64,000 nucleotides of DNA, taken from NCBI GenBank assembly GCA_013398175.1, contig VZRZ01004927.1, positions 255,418-319,417 of the forward strand. The letters are read 5' to 3'. Below the pieces are notes generated by a model that ran no database searches, was not told the origin of the DNA, and saw nothing but the letters and a program-made list of their open reading frames with translations. The stretch's first letter is position 1. Every line of letters starts with the position of its first letter. Source of the stretch: Climacteris rufus (lineage: Eukaryota > Chordata > Aves > Passeriformes > Climacteridae). This document shows, in pieces, positions 50,001 to 60,640 of this stretch. Both the position numbers and the translations under genes were made by a program.

Positions 50001-52462
50001 CAGCCACCCTCCTCCTGTGTCTTCCTGTGGAGGGGAGTAACCATGGCTAAGCACAGGAGCGTTGATTTACTTGTGTGCCAACAGACTGCCCAGGAGGGAA
50101 TCCTACCCTGGCCAACAGTTCTGGGAATCATTCCTCTCTTCTGCCTGGCAACCAGAGCATACACCTCTTGAGGAAAACTTCATCTTTCAAGCTTGCTTCC
50201 AGCAGGGAAACAGTGGGACTAACCAGATAATATGAACACAACAATCTAGCCTGAAAGAAAACAGCCTCGGTGCACTGAGGTGGCAATAACCTCTTTTTTT
50301 AGCTACTTGGAGCAACACTCCTGCTGTGCCTGGTTCTCCAGGGAAGGCCACGGCTGGCAGCACAGCCACTCTGGGGTGGGAGCCTTCACACACCAGACAG
50401 CAAGAGGCAGCACAGTCCCGGGTAAAGTGCTGAGATGGAATGAGCTGCCTGGACATCAGCTTCAGAGGTGGCCCAGAGCAGAAACACACCCATAAACAGT
50501 GGTAAGGGAAACAAAATCAAAGGCAGTGATCCCTAATTATTGCTGCTTTGGGGATCAGCTCTGTTCTGATCAGCTCCTGTTAATGAGCTCATTAACAATC
50601 TCACACCTTCTGCTCAGGAAAGGCAGGCAAGCATTATAACTAAGCAAGACAGGAGAAGAGGCTTGACATAAAGCAGACCATGAAAAGAAGTTTAGCCAGT
50701 TGGCTAAATGGTCTCACTGCAAGGAGCACAGCAGAGCTGGGGAGGGGGGCACATGCAACAAGTCTCAAATAAATCCTTGATTTATCAGATAGCAATTTCA
50801 AAGTCCCAGATTATTAGGCAACTCTGCCAGGGCTGTTGAGATGCCAAACTCCCCAGAGGCACAGGCACAGCTTCCCCTGAGTCCAAGGGGAGCACCAAGG
50901 CACATCACCTGATCCCAGAGCTCAGGGAATGGCACTTCTGTTTGGCAATGCTTGGGTTTGCCTGGATGAGGATAAGTGTCCTCCTCTACTTCCAGTTGTG
51001 CCAGTTAAGAATGTTAACTCCAGCTGCTCAGTGCTCTGTCATCCACTTCAGCCCAGTCAGCAAGATGCATTGCCCCAGTCTGCTTCTGGGCCAAGAAAGG
51101 GCTTCACCCGGGCGAGTTTCTAACCACACCTATCAGCAAGTTAATTTAATAGCAGAATGCAGTAGAACAGAGATGGGGTGTTGGTTCAGTCAAAGTTAAG
51201 AATTACCATCTCCCTTGCCAGTTCCTACCATTTGCAAATGGCTGCTTCTGCTCCCTTAGCTGCAGGAAACCCTTATGTACACACACAGCAAGAGATGCTT
51301 CAGCACATGTTACCTGGCTCCTCCTTAGCCAGTTAACTTATTACAGTGCATCACGGCCTCTCTGGAAATACATTTAAAAATAATGTTAAATAATACATCA
51401 ACAAGTTAATGAGAGCTGTAGTTAGCTGCCAACACCACCACTAAATTATCCATGTCATTGCACACCCATCCTCTCCTCCAGAACTGCTCGTCCTGCTCAG
51501 CTTACAGTAGCTCTCACGAGTAGATTCTCTGCCCATACTTCCCTCATTTCATGAGATTTAACAAGAGTATATTCTGCCCAACTTTGTCAATGCTTTTACT
51601 TTCTGCTGACTAAAAATCTCCAGATTCCAAATAATACTTTAAAAGTTTCAACTGGTTTTACTGCTCTTAAATCAAAACCAAAGTTTGGGTCCCCTGCTGG
51701 AGAGCAATAATTTGCTAATAAACCACATGCCCTAGAACTGCATCATCAGCTTTGCTGAGCTGGGGGCACAAGGGACAGAAAATAATCAGGGAAAAAAAAA
51801 AGGAAGGAGGAACAGACTGCTGAATTAACAAAATACTTTTCTTTCAGAATCTCACTACTTCTTGCCTTCCAGCTAGTCTGGGTTATTAGGGCTTGCAAGG
51901 AAGGACAAAAGTGAGGATGTACAGATGTTATCTATTCACTGTGCCTCAGTTTCCCCACTTATAAATTAGGACAATACAGTCTGCCTCCTGAAGGCAGCTC
52001 ATGTGAGCAAGAAGCCTCAGATACTGACCCAAACTAAGGGCAGAGCACTGTCTTGATATGCCAATGCCATTGCTTTGCTTGGCATTTGAGAGCTGTTCCT
52101 GCAAGCCAGGAGTCTCTCAGCAGCTCAGCCATCCAAGTAACTCTTCACTGCAGGACAAAGGAATGACAGAAATACAAAATAAGCACAGGGAAAAATCAGA
52201 GTAATGCTTGGGAATTACTGATTACTCTCTAGGCTGCTAAGGAGACTCCTAGGGGGGCCATAGTACGTGAAACTGTAGCATAAGGAAACCTGTAGAGCTT
52301 TGGTGTAATTCCCTGCTGCAGCCAGCTCTCCAGGAGAGCAATCCTAGAAGCAAGTGCTCACCTGAGCTTGCTGTAGGTGCAAAGGTTTTCCTCCTACTAA
52401 GTAATACATGCGGTTAGCTGGGTATGTAGCTGAGCATACTGGAAGCCCACAAGAAAACACAG

Positions 52463-52491
52463 AGTCGAGCTCCCTTAGCTCGACTAAGGGA
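52463..52491. repeat. overlapping alternative hairpins in CCDC167 intron 1
   Basis: AGTCGAGCT (52463-52471) pairs with AGCTCGACT (52477-52485). The overlapping TCCCTTAG (52471-52478) pairs with CTAAGGGA (52484-52491). The two stems exclude each other. No known element is recognised. Confidence 0.8.
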
Positions 52492-55402
52492 ACCACCCCT
52501 GCACTTCACACTGCCTTATCTTTACAGTGGCAATCTCAGCACAGTGCCTCCTAAGTTGCAAAGACAAACCCTTGCTCCTTTTAGCTCTCCTTTCCATGAA
52601 GGGGATCCTCTGGGACAGAGCTGAAATGCAGCAGGCAGAAAACTCATATGACAACTCCTTGGGCTCACACAGATGGTAGCAGGGACACAGGACTTCACTC
52701 AGAGCAACATCTTTAAGTAGTAGCAGTTAAAAAGGGGGAGCAAAACATGTGTCTCACGTCCAGGCACACAGAGCTGCCCTTCTGAAGGGCACACTGCAGG
52801 AGCTCCTCAGGAGATACTCCAGAAAGTCAAGTCCCAGCAGCTTTGGATGCACACAGAGATCTAAGACCAGATGCCTCCTTTGTTCCACAGGTATGACAAG
52901 GCATTAAGCTATTTTTGTTGAATTCTGGCAACACTTGCTTATGATCTGTAAACCTTTTTAAGCCAGAGAGACCTGGAATGGATTTCACTCCAAACTGACT
53001 TACACGCTTAGTACAAATTCCATTTGTTGGGACCATCTTGGGCAGGGAGCCCGAAATGGCTCACATAAAGGCAGAGACAAAGAGAGAAGTGAAAAAGAAG
53101 CAGCTTAGCTTATAGAATTGAGCTGGATCCCATTTAATACATTCTGTAATGAATTAATGAAAGCTTTCTTTCCAGCAGAAAGGCTAAAAGCGCTTTTCAA
53201 GAACTGGCATCCACACTCTGCTTTTATAAATTCCCTAATTAAGATACTGGCAAAGAGCCATATCACACATACGTTGACATCCAACTGCATTAGGTAATGA
53301 GGTTTTCGTCTTCTGACCCTCATAAAACAGATCAAAGGCAGCTGAAGAGGTGGGGGCAAAGAAAAAAACCCTTTCCTGAGCAGCCTTTACATGCCTTGTC
53401 ACCTGCCAGCACACTTGAGCCATTCTTTTCACAGAAGAATTAATGGTTCCTGCATCCACAAATTTGGCTGGATTATTAAAATCGGTCCAGCAGAGACAAA
53501 TTTTGTTTAAATTCAAGTGCTAACTTGCAGTTCATGGACACCCTTCCATTTTCTCCATGCTCTTCGAATAATTTTGCACACTGAAAAATCATTTCACAGA
53601 CATTCTGCCCAGAGCATGCTTGGAAATATTTCCCAGATAAGCTACTCACAGCAGAGGATGATCCACCAACAAGTCTAAGATGAGTCCTGCAGAACAACCC
53701 TCTGCGTTGCTGAAGGAGAAAAGGCTGGATCCTACCTAGATCTCCTTCCTCAGCCTTGGAGGGACTTAGTCAGCACTTCCTGCCTCAGCACAGACCTGTG
53801 GCTTTGAAGGATCACACAAAGATGTGACCACAGAGCACCTGACTCACAGATTTTTGAGAAATTCTGTAAGAACAGCTTTACTGAGTAAAAACTTTGTTGG
53901 CTGTTTCCCTATTCTTTATGCTCTTGCACAGACAATGATCGGGCGTTGCCCTGTCAGAAGCAGCAACACATGTAACAATACTTTGTACCCACACACACCT
54001 GACATCTTGCAGCCCAGGCACTGCCTGAGTGCAGGATGTCCTCTTTGCATTTAATGCACTTTTCTGCTTCCATGATTTATTTTTCAGTTATTGTCTGAGC
54101 CACAAGTGTATTTCTAATAGCTACCACATCCTCTGGCAAGGATAGCCACAGGTTATAGCCACAGCATAGCTACAGGTTACAGGAAGAACCAACCCCTCCT
54201 GTTTGTTCTGAGCTTGTCAGTTGCTAGTTTCATTTGATAGCCCTAACTTTGTATTGACAGCGAATGTTGATTCTTTTTTGAAGTTACAAATAGCATGCAG
54301 AGGACATAGACCTATATTGGGTCCCCTTGCAGTCACGTTTTCTGGCTTAAAAGGATCTGGAATGCTTAGTAGTTTCTTGCATGGAAGTCTCCCACACCTT
54401 TGATCATCTGTGTCACTCTCTTAAGTTCATTCCATTTTCACTATTTTGCTGCAAAATGGCCCAGTCTTCCCAGTGCCATCTTCGTGATGAGTTTCCTCAA
54501 GAAAGTCCTATGCAGCTCAGCATTGTCAATAGGGCTGCCTCTCAAAAGACCAGAGCCATATGAAAGGAGAAGTGGCATGAATTTAAACCACCACAACATT
54601 ATGGAGACACATTTTTATCTGTTTCAACCAGATCATATCAATTACATCTGCAATTTGTAAGTGCAAGCTAATCTGATAAGTGTCCATATAGAAAATTGCA
54701 TTCATTTAGCATCATGACTTCAGTTAAACAAGCATGACTCTGCCTAAATGAAGCCTTTCAAAGCTAGTCATGCATCATGTCATATTAAGACTCATTTGAA
54801 AAGTTTTCTTTACAATCATAACAGCTCAGAAGGTAATACTGAATGGAATAAAAGTTTAAATTATGAAGCCAGTATCTTGGTTGTCATGCAAACTGAAACA
54901 CAGCCTTCTCCTCCTCTGGCTTAAAGGGATTTTCTTTTCTTCCTCCCTAACATCTCTTCAGTACTGTTCTCTGGAATTTTATCCTGTAGTAGTATCTTTG
55001 CACTGAGAGATTTTCACCTGTCACACACCAAAGAGTAGTTCTACAGTCCTTTCAAAACCAGTGCGTTCCATCATGACAACTTCTAAAAAAACCCCAGAAA
55101 ACTAATCTAAAGCTACCACAAGTCCTCAAACACTTTTTAAGAATTCTCTGTGGCACCTAAAATCAGTCCCTTTTCATTCTGGGAACAGCAGGTCCCCCTA
55201 ACAGGCTGAGCCTTTTTGCCACCTCTTTTTGTAAGGTAGACCCTACCATCTCAACTCTCCTTGTCTGCCACCTCTCAAACCACAACCACATAAAAATCTC
55301 TGTTTCAACTCTCCCTGGCAGGCTCATGGAAGAGAAGCTTGGACAGTCAGCACACACCTCTGGACTCCCTTTGGTGGTTATATGTGGGTTAGAGCGCCCA
55401 GA

Positions 55403-55838
55403 AATGTCTGTTGCTCTAATGAAAGCCTATGAAACCAATGAAACAGACCAGAAAACTACTGTAACCTGAACTCCCATTCAATGTGACACAGCAGGACCAG
55501 AGGGGATCTCATCAACGCATATAAACCTCTCTAAGGAGGGTGCCAAGAGGATGGTGCCAGACTCTTTTCAGTGGTGCCCAGTGACAGGATGAGTAATAAT
55601 GGCCACAAACTAAAACAAAAAAGTTCCACCTCAGCATGAGGAAGAACTTCCTTCCATTAACGGTGGCAGAGCACTAGAACAGGCTGCCCAGGAAGGTTGC
55701 GGAGTCTCCCTCTCCTGAGACATTCAAGCCCACCTAGTCACATTCCTGTGTGACCTGCTCTAGGTGGCCCTGCCTTAGCAGGGGACTTGGACTAGATGAT
55801 CTCCACAGGTCCCTTCCAAACCTAAGGATTCTGTGACA
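55403..55838 (+). repeat. CR1 copy with a non-CR1 leader, plus orientation
   Basis: From about 55495 to 55838 this is an ordinary CR1 3' region ('ctcttttcagtggtgcccag', 'aggaagaacttccttccatt', 'gactagatgatctccacagg', ending 'ttctgtgacac'). The roughly 90 bp before it are not the usual CR1 upstream sequence, but recur in inverted form at 59237-59469 joined to CR1 at the same point. Confidence 0.85.
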
Positions 55839-56207
55839 CTCACCTTTACGTTACTGGCTGATGACATATATGACAAGCCCCAAGTAATTTCCCTGGCCTT
55901 TCTACACCGTTTATCTTGATCTGTTGTGCGTGTGCTCACCTGATAGAGGTGACCACTGAGATTCACTGAATTTATTCTGTCCTATTTCAGCCATTTGTAA
56001 GGAATATTCAGGATTTGCTGTCCCCACAGTACCCACAACCCACAGACTTTAACAATGGGCTCTCCACTGTCTCCTCCAACTCAATCCAGATAGCACTGTT
56101 CAGTGCAGGAGCCAGAATGCTGTATGCTTCTGAGGGACCTTAACTAACACGACTCAGTTTGTTGACACAAATACAAAGCTTACCAGCCGTCTTCCTCCCA
56201 CTCAGGA

Positions 56208-56305
56208 GATCACAGAATGGGAAAGGCTAGAAGGGACCACAGTGGGTCACCTGGTCTAACCTCCCTGCTTAAGCAGAATCATCCTCAAGCACACGGCACA
56301 GGTGG
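56208..56305 (-). repeat. short CR1 3' end, minus orientation
   Basis: The reverse complement of a CR1 3' terminus: 'atcacagaatgggaaaggct', 'agaagggaccacagtgggtc', 'tctaacctccctgcttaagc'. It lies just left of the CCDC167 CpG island. Confidence 0.85.
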
Positions 56306-56499
56306 AGTATCTCCAGTGAGGAAGAGACAAAGCACCAAAGCACAACAATAAAAAGACAGCTTTAAAAAGGAGGCATACTCTTTAAAGAAAAGAGCCTTTC
56401 CCCCTTCTCCTTCCCTGTGATTTACAGGCCACTCACACACTGGTTCACCACGGGGCTCCTCTCAAGAAGCAGCAGCACACGGCTGACTTCCATCACTGC

Positions 56500-57120
56500 A
56501 CGCACACACCGGTCTGTGGGCCATGGCCGGCCACAGCACCCCCACGGGTACACCCACCCACCGCCCCTCACGGCACTGGCTCAAGGGCTCGGCGGGAGCA
56601 GGGACACCAGACGCCGCCGCTCAAGGGCGGGGATGAGAACGAGGGCCCGAGCTCCCCGCTCGCCCGGCCGCGGCCGCAGCCGCAGCCGCCCCCCCNNNNN
56701 NNNNNNNNNNNNNNNNNNNNNNNNNNNNNNNNNNNNNNNNNNNNNNNNNNNNNNNNNNNNNNNNNNNNNNNNNNNNNNNNNNNNNNNNNNNNNNNNNNNN
56801 NNNNNNNNNNNNNNNNNNNNNNNNNNNNNNNNNNNNNNNNNNNNNNNNNNNNNNNNNNNNNNNNNNNNNNNNNCGTGAGCCCTTTCGGCGTGATTCGGAT
56901 ACAGCCGAGGGCGAGCGGCAGCCAGAGCGGTGCCTCCTGCGCTGTGCCGGGGCTGCCCGCAGCCTGCTCTGCCCGCTCCAGTGGTAGCGGATGAGGGATG
57001 GTTGCGGGAGGACCAGCAGGCTGGGAAGCTGAGGGGGACGTCTTGGCCCTGCCTGGTCCTGCCCCTCCACGCCTGAGAGACCCCGGCTCCCTCGGGTGCT
57101 GTCTGTCCGGGCAGATCCGA
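56500..57120 (-). promoter_or_regulatory. CCDC167: CCDC167 CpG-island promoter with 178-N gap hiding exon 1
   Basis: GC- and CpG-rich sequence flanks the N run at 56696-56873, including a CCG/CAG-type repeat just before the gap. No minus-strand frame on either side encodes the short Lys-rich N-terminus expected of CCDC167, so that exon is most likely in the gap. The placement is inference from gene structure and base composition. Confidence 0.6.
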
Positions 57121-57257
57121 AGTGATGAGTTGGTTTTCCTGCAAGTGGAGCCAGTGTATTCCTGGCCACGCCAGACCGGGTCTTCTAGTGGTAGGGGAAT
57201 CTCAAAAACACAAGACAAAGCCAGGACGACTGCTTTGCTATGTGTTAGGATCAGTGA

Positions 57258-57478
57258 GAATTGTTTTGGACATCGGGAGGAATTTCTTCCCAGAAAGGGT
57301 TGTTAAACATCGGAACAGGCTGCCCAGGGAGGTGGTGAAGTCTCCATCCCTGGAGGTGTTTAGGAAGAGACTGGACATGGCACTGTGTCATGCTCTAGTT
57401 GTGATGTTCCATCACAGGTTGGACCCGATGATCTCTCAGATCTTTTCCAACCTAATTGATTCTGTGATTCTATTATTC
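57258..57478 (+). repeat. CR1 3' end, plus orientation
   Basis: 'catcgggaggaatttcttcc', 'ggaacaggctgcccagggag' and 'ttttccaacctaattgattc' lead into the terminal 'tctgtgattctattattc' repeats typical of intact avian CR1 3' ends. It is 5'-truncated. Confidence 0.94.
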
Positions 57479-59236
57479 AGATTGTCCTTTGGCTTCCTAC
57501 CCAAACACTAGCTTTCTGCTGAAGCAGCTGAGGAAAAGCTGGCTGTGTGATCTACCTGCACTTTGTGCATGCCAGCCAGTTCATTGCAAGGTGCTAATCA
57601 CGATGTTAAATATGCATGGGAGCCCTTGTTCTGACCCAGGAAAGCTTTTTATGAAACACTGCTATCTTGTCTTTGGAAAAAAAAAAAAAAAAAGGAAAAA
57701 AGGAAAAAAGCAAGGAACACCACTGAAATGCGTCTATCTTCAGGGCGGGACATGGCTGCTACATGACAGAGAGCAGCAGAGGTATTTGCTGGCAAAAAAA
57801 AATGGAAGGCTGGGCAACAGCATTTGTTAGACAGAGACTGAATTTTCATTTTGACTAAATACCCTCTGCTGACTGAAATTTTGCTAGAATGGCAGCAGTG
57901 CAGATGCTTGTCATAGAAGGAGTGATAATGCTGATACCTAATTAGAGTGTTTCGTTTTTCTTTCAAATATGCCCCTCCCCCCCATTTTTACTATGTGAGG
58001 TGGCATGTGTTGGTTACAGCATCACTCTCATTTTATGTTTGAAGAAAATGAGGGACAGCTGTCCTCTTTTCTGCTTCCCACTGTGGTACTTGACTCTGTG
58101 TTAAAGAGCCTATACTCCTGAACCCAAAGGAGCCAGAACTCCCACCTCCAAGGTGAGACACTGAGAGACAACTGCTTTCCAAGCAGGAGCAGCTCAGTCA
58201 GAAGGCAGTAAAGAAGCTGAGTAGGACCCAGCCAGCAGCCCTGGGGAAGCACAGCGTCGGGGGGAGGGAGAAAATGAAAAAGCAGGAGAGTGTTACTTTT
58301 TCCCCTCTTAGACAGAAGACTTGATTAGTGAGTGTAAATACAATCTAAAAATGCATAGGGGTTTGAAGAAACCCATCTGTTATGGTTTGCAATGGGCTGA
58401 AATAGCCATCAGTTCAGCAGAAAGCATTTTCTCCTTTACAAAGGTGAGTATTGATTCAGGGGAGGACTGTCAATTCTCACATAACACTCCTCCAGGGAGA
58501 GACAAACATACACCAATTTGTGGGCAGATAACTGTGACCTTTGTTGTCACAGCTTTTGGGAAGACAGAAAAGGGGAACTGGTTCCTCCCTCACAAACAAG
58601 CCACCATTCCCACCATTGCAAGCAGCAGTTTTCAATTTGGGTATTACTCCTGGCACTCCTGAATCCATCAAGCTGATAACCTCATTATACCTGTTACCTA
58701 ATCTTGGGTCTCCTGGTTCTGCCCTCAGCTGACACCTCTTCATCCTTCCCTGTTACATCTTCATTTCCTGTGTAAAGTCATTCACGTCATCTACATGTTC
58801 ATGCAAGAGGGAAAAACTGTTCTTTTTCCTCTGCAGATTTATAATATTTTCCTTCTTGACATCTGAAGAACAGATCTGGAACTTTTTCATATGCAATGAC
58901 ATCAGCTTATGTGTTTTAGAATATCCATGGACATGAGTATGAATTTGAACTACTCTATATCAAGCAGCTGCTGACAGTCAACATGCATATCTAAGCTGGA
59001 AATCAAAAGTTTTAGCTTTGAGAGCAATCATATTATGGAACACACCTCCTGCCAGAAGGCTAGGAGGAAAAAAATGGAATAGTTTTAAGTAAGCTGTGGA
59101 ATGGGATGGTCTAACAGAAAGCCTGTAAGCAGAAGGTGCAGGATGTGATGACATATAAGTGAACACCAAATAACATATCCTGTAATGAGACTGGATACTG
59201 TCCTGGTGAGACCCTTCTCAAAAAAAAAAAAAAAAA
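57479..59236. other. intergenic DNA right of CCDC167, nothing recognised
   Basis: No gene is seen. There are A-rich tracts near 57678-57710 and 59221-59237 and otherwise unassigned sequence with chance open frames only. Confidence 0.5.
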
Positions 59237-59469
59237 GTTCTTCCTCATATTATTTTTGTGCTTTAGTTTACGGCCAGTTGCTCCTCATCCTGTCACTGGG
59301 CACCACTGAAAAGAGTGTGGCAGCCTCCTCCTGACACCCTCCTTTGAGATATTTATATGTATTGATGAGCTCCCCTCTCATCCTGCTATGTCAAATTGAA
59401 TGGGAGTTCAGTTTATAGCAGTTTTCTGGTCTGTTTCATTGGTTAGGCTTTCATCAGAGAAACAGACAT
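59237..59469 (-). repeat. truncated CR1 with the same leader, minus orientation
   Basis: The reverse complement of this segment matches 55403-55645: leader ('aatgaaacagaccagaaaac', 'gaactcccattcaat'), then CR1 ('gaggggagctcatcaa', 'cactcttttcagtggtgccc'). It stops abruptly at 'gaagaact' against a run of 17 or so T (A on the plus strand). Confidence 0.82.
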
Positions 59470-59689
59470 CTGATTAGGCTGTCCCTGCTGCATCCTTGCA
59501 GCCTAAATGAGTAGCAAAGTGGTGTTAGAAACTAAAAATACACAACTGTCAGTCTTAAAGGGACATTCAGAAGACACTGCCCCTACATGTCCAGAGGCAG
59601 AGTCAGGGACACTGATGCCACCCAAGCAGGAGTTTGCCTTAGCTGCGCTTGGCACACCAGGGATGCTGCTGCCTGCTCAGTACCTGTGA

Positions 59690-60640
59690 CACTGCTCATT
59701 GACTGATAGCTGGGAAGGTTTGCCTCCTCTCTGTAACCTAATTGAGCTTGTTGTATCTTGACCTGTTCTCAGCACACATGGGGAGCAACTGATCAGCATC
59801 TTTCTTGTAACAACCTTATATATTTGAGGGTCATCATCATATTCCCTCTTCTGTTTTCTGCCTGCTAGACTCAATCGTCTTCTTTCAACCCTATGCATTT
59901 TGCACCTCTGATGCTGTTTGTTACTTTTCTCCAGTCTAAATCTAGACTAATCCTTTCTAACTTGGGGCTATTGGGAAAGGAAAAAAATACCCCCTTTGTC
60001 TTATAGACAGTGTGCCCTAGTAATGCAGCCAAGAAGGAAATTTGTCTTTTAGTGCAGTACCTTCACATTGACAATTCATACTTTTTTCACAGTTCAGTAA
60101 CTCCTCAATATGTTTCCTCAGTGCTGAGGTCTAGGTAGGAGTTCCCCATTTCTTCCTTTTCCAAGTTCAGTATTTTGCACAAGTTTTATGAAATTTTAGG
60201 AGGCTGATTGTGAGCTATTTCTCCAATTTGTCAAAATCTTTTTTTCCCCCTATTATACCTCCAGTCTTCCATGGTCTTCCAGACATGGAGCCAACTATGC
60301 ATTTTATGAACATACTTTTTTTTGATTATCCAAGTCACTGCGGAAACCAGTTGATAGATCTGTTCTCTGTAGGTCCTCCTGGTCTGATGGCAAACTACTG
60401 ATAACTGGATAACAGAGAACTGTTTTCAGAGCACATACCTGTGACAAATATCATACAGGATTGTTTCAAAAAGCCTTACTGCAAGTCAGGATAGCCTGCA
60501 TTTTTGGGCTTGCTCTCTCCACTATTCCAGTTACTGTGACAGAGAAAATTTACATGATTTATTCTTGGCTTTTCCTCTACTGGCTCTTTCGTATTACTTG
60601 ATTATCTTTTAGTGATACCAAATCGATTATTTAATAATTT
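59690..60640 (-). repeat. ancient, diverged CR1/L3-like LINE, minus orientation
   Basis: Weak but ordered landmarks of old amniote CR1 elements appear in reverse complement: 'caaccttatatatttgaggg', 'tatttctccaatttgtcaaa', 'ttatccaagtcactgcgg', 'caaaaagccttactgcaagt' and 'ccagttactgtgacagagaa'. Their order and spacing fit one element of about 0.95 kb that is much older than the other CR1 copies. Confidence 0.65.

Larger units (their letters stand above)
49326..55400 (-). other. CCDC167 intron 1 (larger part), no gene seen
   Basis: About 6 kb with no recognisable exon, RNA gene or retroposon, and only short chance open frames on either strand. It holds a near-perfect palindrome at 49978-50000 and a double hairpin at 52463-52491. 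Intron 2 (46858-49230) and intron 3 (44754-46804) also hold nothing recognised. A GCTG/CAGC-rich patch lies near 45.78-45.98 kb. Confidence 0.6.
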
